A stretch of DNA of 64,000 nt from Typha latifolia (lineage: Eukaryota; Streptophyta; Magnoliopsida; Poales; Typhaceae). The stretch covers positions 13,961,188 to 14,025,187 of the forward strand of contig CM034101.1 of the NCBI GenBank assembly GCA_019914945.1, read 5' to 3'. Below, one piece after another: positions 62,001 through 64,000 of this stretch (the stretch's first letter is position 1; each line of letters starts with the position of its first letter). The notes under the pieces are model-generated. The model made no database searches. It was not told the origin of the DNA and saw only the letters and a program-made list of their open reading frames with translations. Both the position numbers and the translations under genes were made by a program.

Positions 62001-64000
62001 GCCACTTCAATGAAGCTAGGGTATGAAAGGCCACTTTAATAAATGACCTCCAAGATGTATATAGTAAGCCAAGTGCATCAGTAAAGTACATCATTGTTAA
62101 CAGTGCAGGCAATTGAGTATAAATAGCCCTTATCTATGCCTTCAAGAGTTCACCATTTAGGACCTTCTCAGAATTCCATGATAGATCTCTGAACTAACTG
62201 AAAATTCATTTGAATAATTAAGGTCTGAAATGCTACCGACCTGTGTTATAAAGCTGTGGGCACCATTCAGTCCATCTTCCTCACCAGTATTGAATAGAAA
62301 AATCACACCGCTCTTAAATCCATGAGCCCACTGAGATACTGCACGTGCAAGCTCCAACATCACACCCACACATGAACTACAGTCGCCAGCGCCTTCCCTG
62401 GAAAAAAAAAAGTTAGCTTCTGCATAATCGAGTAACCAAGAACTCTAGGTGCATCTCATTAGAATTAGAAAAACAAAATAATTCTATCTTTCACCAAATT
62501 ACTTCAGCATCACATATGTTACACATAGAACTTCCTATTGGTGCAGTCAAGCCTCTTATCCAGGTAACATTGCACAGCAAGCAATCATATAGTAGGTTAC
62601 CATTTGGATTCCCTTGTGACCTTTACAGCTTCCAAAACATAGACACATCGATTCACAGAATTAACAGATGTTCAATACAAGTGTTCTGGTAAAGTTTTTG
62701 ACCAAGTTATATGCTTGTCAGTTAACAAACCTCTTCAAGTTACTAGTTTTTCGTATACATCATTAATCTTTCAGACTAGTTAGGTACCATCAGCCATTCT
62801 CATAAAACTTTCTTGATAATTTCATATTTTAGATTGGAATAATTCTAATAAGTGTATACAGAACACTTCCCATTTTGCAGTAATATTACCATTTGAAGTT
62901 TTGGACCAATCTACAATGTCAAACTTCGACTAGCTATATAATCTCCAGAAATTTATAATAAAAAAAAGTCACACAAAGAAGAGTGCTTCTTTAAGTCGTA
63001 CTCTTACAACTGGATGAGGAATCCAACAACACAGCTGTGCATAGCTACATTATTGTACCAAGATATGTACCAAAAACCAGTGAAGCTTCCAAAATATATC
63101 TCACAAAGCAGTTGTTGACAGATGATCTAGTCTAATTGAAAAACATATGACTACTCGAGATTGATGTATTTGAGGAAAGATCACTCATAAGAAAAGGAAG
63201 CTAAAACTTTGAAGAGTTCTACATGGATTTCCAACAATATTAGGCTAAAGAATTAAAAGTTCAAAATGATTTGTGTCGAGCCTGGTGATTTCAATTCATT
63301 TATATTGTAAATCACCAGAGTTTCGAAGTAAAATCAACAGACAGAACTGATTTCACAATGTTAAATAGAAATTTATTGTCAATATCCTCCATATTCTAAC
63401 ATGGCCTATTGGCCTCAAACAAAAACTTGATTCAAATGATTAAGCATATTGTCTCCTTGGAGGGACTCTAACCAGTTTTCCTGGGGTCAACATCTAGGTA
63501 CCAACGTTTGTCATCTTCTGAAACATATAAAACCCTAAACCAAAAAAAAAAAAAACCATTCTTTCTGAATTAATAATGATTAAACATACATCTTGACTGT
63601 GCATGTCAGATAATGCTTTGTGAACAAATCAAGAGACAAGAACAAGATTAACAATAGCATCGATAAATTGATGAATAGTACAAGTACAAAACAAGAAACA
63701 GGCCTATCCCTAGATCTGCACCCTTTTTCTCCACTGTACAGTATCTATCAGATTATCGCTATTCTTTCTCTTCATCTAAAGTTGGTGCCAGACCAAAAAT
63801 AGTTTTATTAGAGAATTACTAAATAATATAAAACAGATGAGAAGCATACGTTGAGAAAACCGTGTCAATATGAGAAGAGACCAAAATCGTGTTTTCTTCT
63901 GCTTGAGGTAGATACTTGGGGAGAATTCTCAAGACCACATGTTTCAGATCTGAATACAATAGTGTTTTTCCCTTAAATAGACCACTATCAAGGCGATTTG
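38003..64000 (-). CDS. ERMP1: ERMP1-like M28 family metallopeptidase, multi-pass membrane protein (5' end outside window)
   Basis: Zinc aminopeptidase fold with a membrane-embedded C-terminal half; relatives sit in the ER or vacuolar membrane. Visible coding exons in transcript order: 63852-64000, 62241-62397, 52587-52664, 52333-52407, 51321-51440, 50422-50586, 42938-43463, 42699-42855, 42428-42537, 40846-40958, 39077-39437, 38003-38322 (about 775 residues). Motifs: LVSSHIDTV gives the first zinc-ligand HxD, GAGDCSSC the bridging Asp, [18 protein letters not shown] the catalytic and ligand Glu pair, and [17 protein letters not shown] the next ligand region; [14 protein letters not shown] is the last part of the peptidase domain with its His ligand. 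The exon 42938-43463 alone encodes several hydrophobic helices ([29 protein letters not shown]), followed by more in the next three exons. The C-terminal 220 residues are soluble. All inspected junctions are GT-AG and in phase. Introns of 9.6 kb and 7.0 kb hold retroelements. The N-terminus is missing at the window edge. Confidence 0.9.
39666..39977. mobile_element. Probable MITE in an ERMP1 intron
   Basis: About 310 bp, AT-rich, with imperfect inverted ends: TTATTCTGAAATACAACTTA on the left against GTTATTTCCAAAATAAGATA on the reverse complement of the right, both followed by ACTTATTC(C/T)AG. No coding potential. Duplication of the target site not determined, so superfamily is not assigned. 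Confidence 0.45.
44937..45780. mobile_element. hAT-like insertion in the copia element, copy 4 (844 bp)
   Basis: Interrupts the copia reading region cleanly. Flanks are CATTAATC (44929-44936) and CATTACCC (45781-45788), 6 of 8 matching, read as an aged duplication. Ends: CTATGAAGCAGAGATA against reverse-complemented CTAGAAAACACGGATA. Subterminal GATACGG/GATACA words and an interior purine-rich tract (45220-45350) repeat the architecture of copies 1-3, but sequence identity to them is not evident. Confidence 0.6.
48009..48636 (+). mobile_element. Non-autonomous hAT-like element, copy 3 (628 bp)
   Basis: Flanked by exact 8-bp duplication ATCTGGAT (48001-48008 and 48637-48644). Ends CAAGGTTCGAAAAATC and, reverse-complemented, CATGGTTCCCCGTATTGG. 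Shares with copies 1 and 2 the block ATAATATTCTAAATATTATT and the right-end CTGGATCGGGATCGGCC. Contains an AAG microsatellite (48284-48340) and purine-rich filler. Inserted in the copia reverse transcriptase region, so it is younger than that element. Confidence 0.8.
53735..58740 (+). mobile_element. Degenerate Ty3/gypsy retrotransposon in the largest ERMP1 intron
   Basis: Sense-strand gypsy remains, antisense to ERMP1. About 53735-54300 may be LTR or leader (TATAAATAGGA near 54144). Gag is at 55014-55500 ([17 protein letters not shown] types) with a decayed knuckle near 55690. Protease follows at about 55880-56000 (ILIDTS). Reverse transcriptase 56430-57290 shows [49 protein letters not shown]; RNase H runs to about 57740. 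Integrase is absent and the sequence resumes at about 58440-58720 with a chromovirus-like C-terminus ([20 protein letters not shown]). Stops and frameshifts are many. Dead element with an internal deletion. Confidence 0.82.
57940..58135 (+). repeat. Direct repeat, copy A (partner 59145-59335)
   Basis: About 190 bases similar to 59145-59335 in the same orientation. Shared words include TATATTATTATATA at the start, CCTAAACAAT/CCCAAACAAT, GGCACA, TATTTAAGTT and AATAGCATAGAC/GATAACATAGCC. Roughly four of five bases agree by eye. It replaces the expected integrase region of the gypsy element. Confidence 0.65.
59145..59335 (+). repeat. Direct repeat, copy B (partner 57940-58135)
   Basis: Second copy, 1.2 kb downstream and beyond the gypsy C-terminal remnant, just before the 1.6-kb hAT element. 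The two copies bracket the gypsy 3' fragment. Confidence 0.65.
59433..61030. mobile_element. hAT-type non-autonomous transposon (1598 bp)
   Basis: Exact 8-bp target duplication GTGATGAA (59425-59432 and 61031-61038). Ends TAGGGTGAAAATGG and, reverse-complemented, TAGGGGTGAAAATGG, a classic hAT terminal motif. Subterminal regions on both sides repeat GGATTCGGAT/ATACGGAT-type words (59500-59620 and 60900-60985). Interior frames (59815-60235) are low-complexity Ser/Pro-rich or short and show no transposase or BED domain. Inserted in retrotransposon-derived DNA within the ERMP1 intron. Confidence 0.85.
61039..62240. other. Remainder of the large ERMP1 intron
   Basis: 61039-61700 looks like further degraded retroelement DNA but carries no recognisable domain. 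From about 61700 to the exon at 62241 it is plain AT-rich intron. Confidence 0.4.

Overview
This is a nuclear genomic window from a flowering plant, probably a non-grass monocot. The evidence is GT-AG introned genes for plant protein families, a miR160 target site inside an auxin response factor, AT-rich intergenic DNA, and introns of up to about 9.6 kb filled with retrotransposons. The ARF N-terminus resembles monocot ARF10/16-class proteins as I remember them; the species cannot be named from this sequence. I saw no bacterial, organellar, CRISPR, rRNA or convincing tRNA features.

Layout. 1-1370 is AT-rich intergenic DNA. 1660-3668 (+) is a seven-exon UDP-xylose transporter (NST-KT/TPT family) with one GC-AG intron. 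3669-14700 is a gene-poor, repeat-rich desert holding a 32-bp tandem repeat, long AT microsatellites, a LINE-like remnant, two isolated GC-rich islands and a long inverted repeat. 14700-19307 (+) is an ARF10/16-class auxin response factor with promoter, TATA box, a leader with GA repeat, uORFs and a probable intron, and a near-perfect miR160 site. 21245-21372 is a decayed fragment of UBL5, lying 1.5 kb from the intact intronless UBL5 gene at 22865-23086 (-). UBL5 is head-to-head with an 18-exon phosphohexomutase-family gene (23556-36963, +) that has a probable plastid transit peptide. 38003 to beyond 64000 (-) is an ER/vacuole-type M28 metallopeptidase (ERMP1-like); twelve coding exons are visible and the 5' end lies outside the window.

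Mobile DNA. The two largest ERMP1 introns hold a decayed Ty1/copia element (about 43.8-49.6 kb) and a decayed Ty3/gypsy element (about 53.7-58.7 kb). Three related non-autonomous hAT-like elements (27990-28929, 34985-35751, 48009-48636) can be delimited by 8-bp target-site duplications and short CAAGGTTC/CATGGTTC-type inverted termini. They carry purine-rich cargo and sit in two introns of the phosphohexomutase gene and inside the copia element. A fourth insertion of similar architecture (44937-45780) and a separate 1.6-kb hAT element with an exact 8-bp duplication (59433-61030) complete the nest.

The host genes are ordinary housekeeping or developmental genes and do not form a pathway. The least described item is the hAT-like family with variable homopurine cargo.
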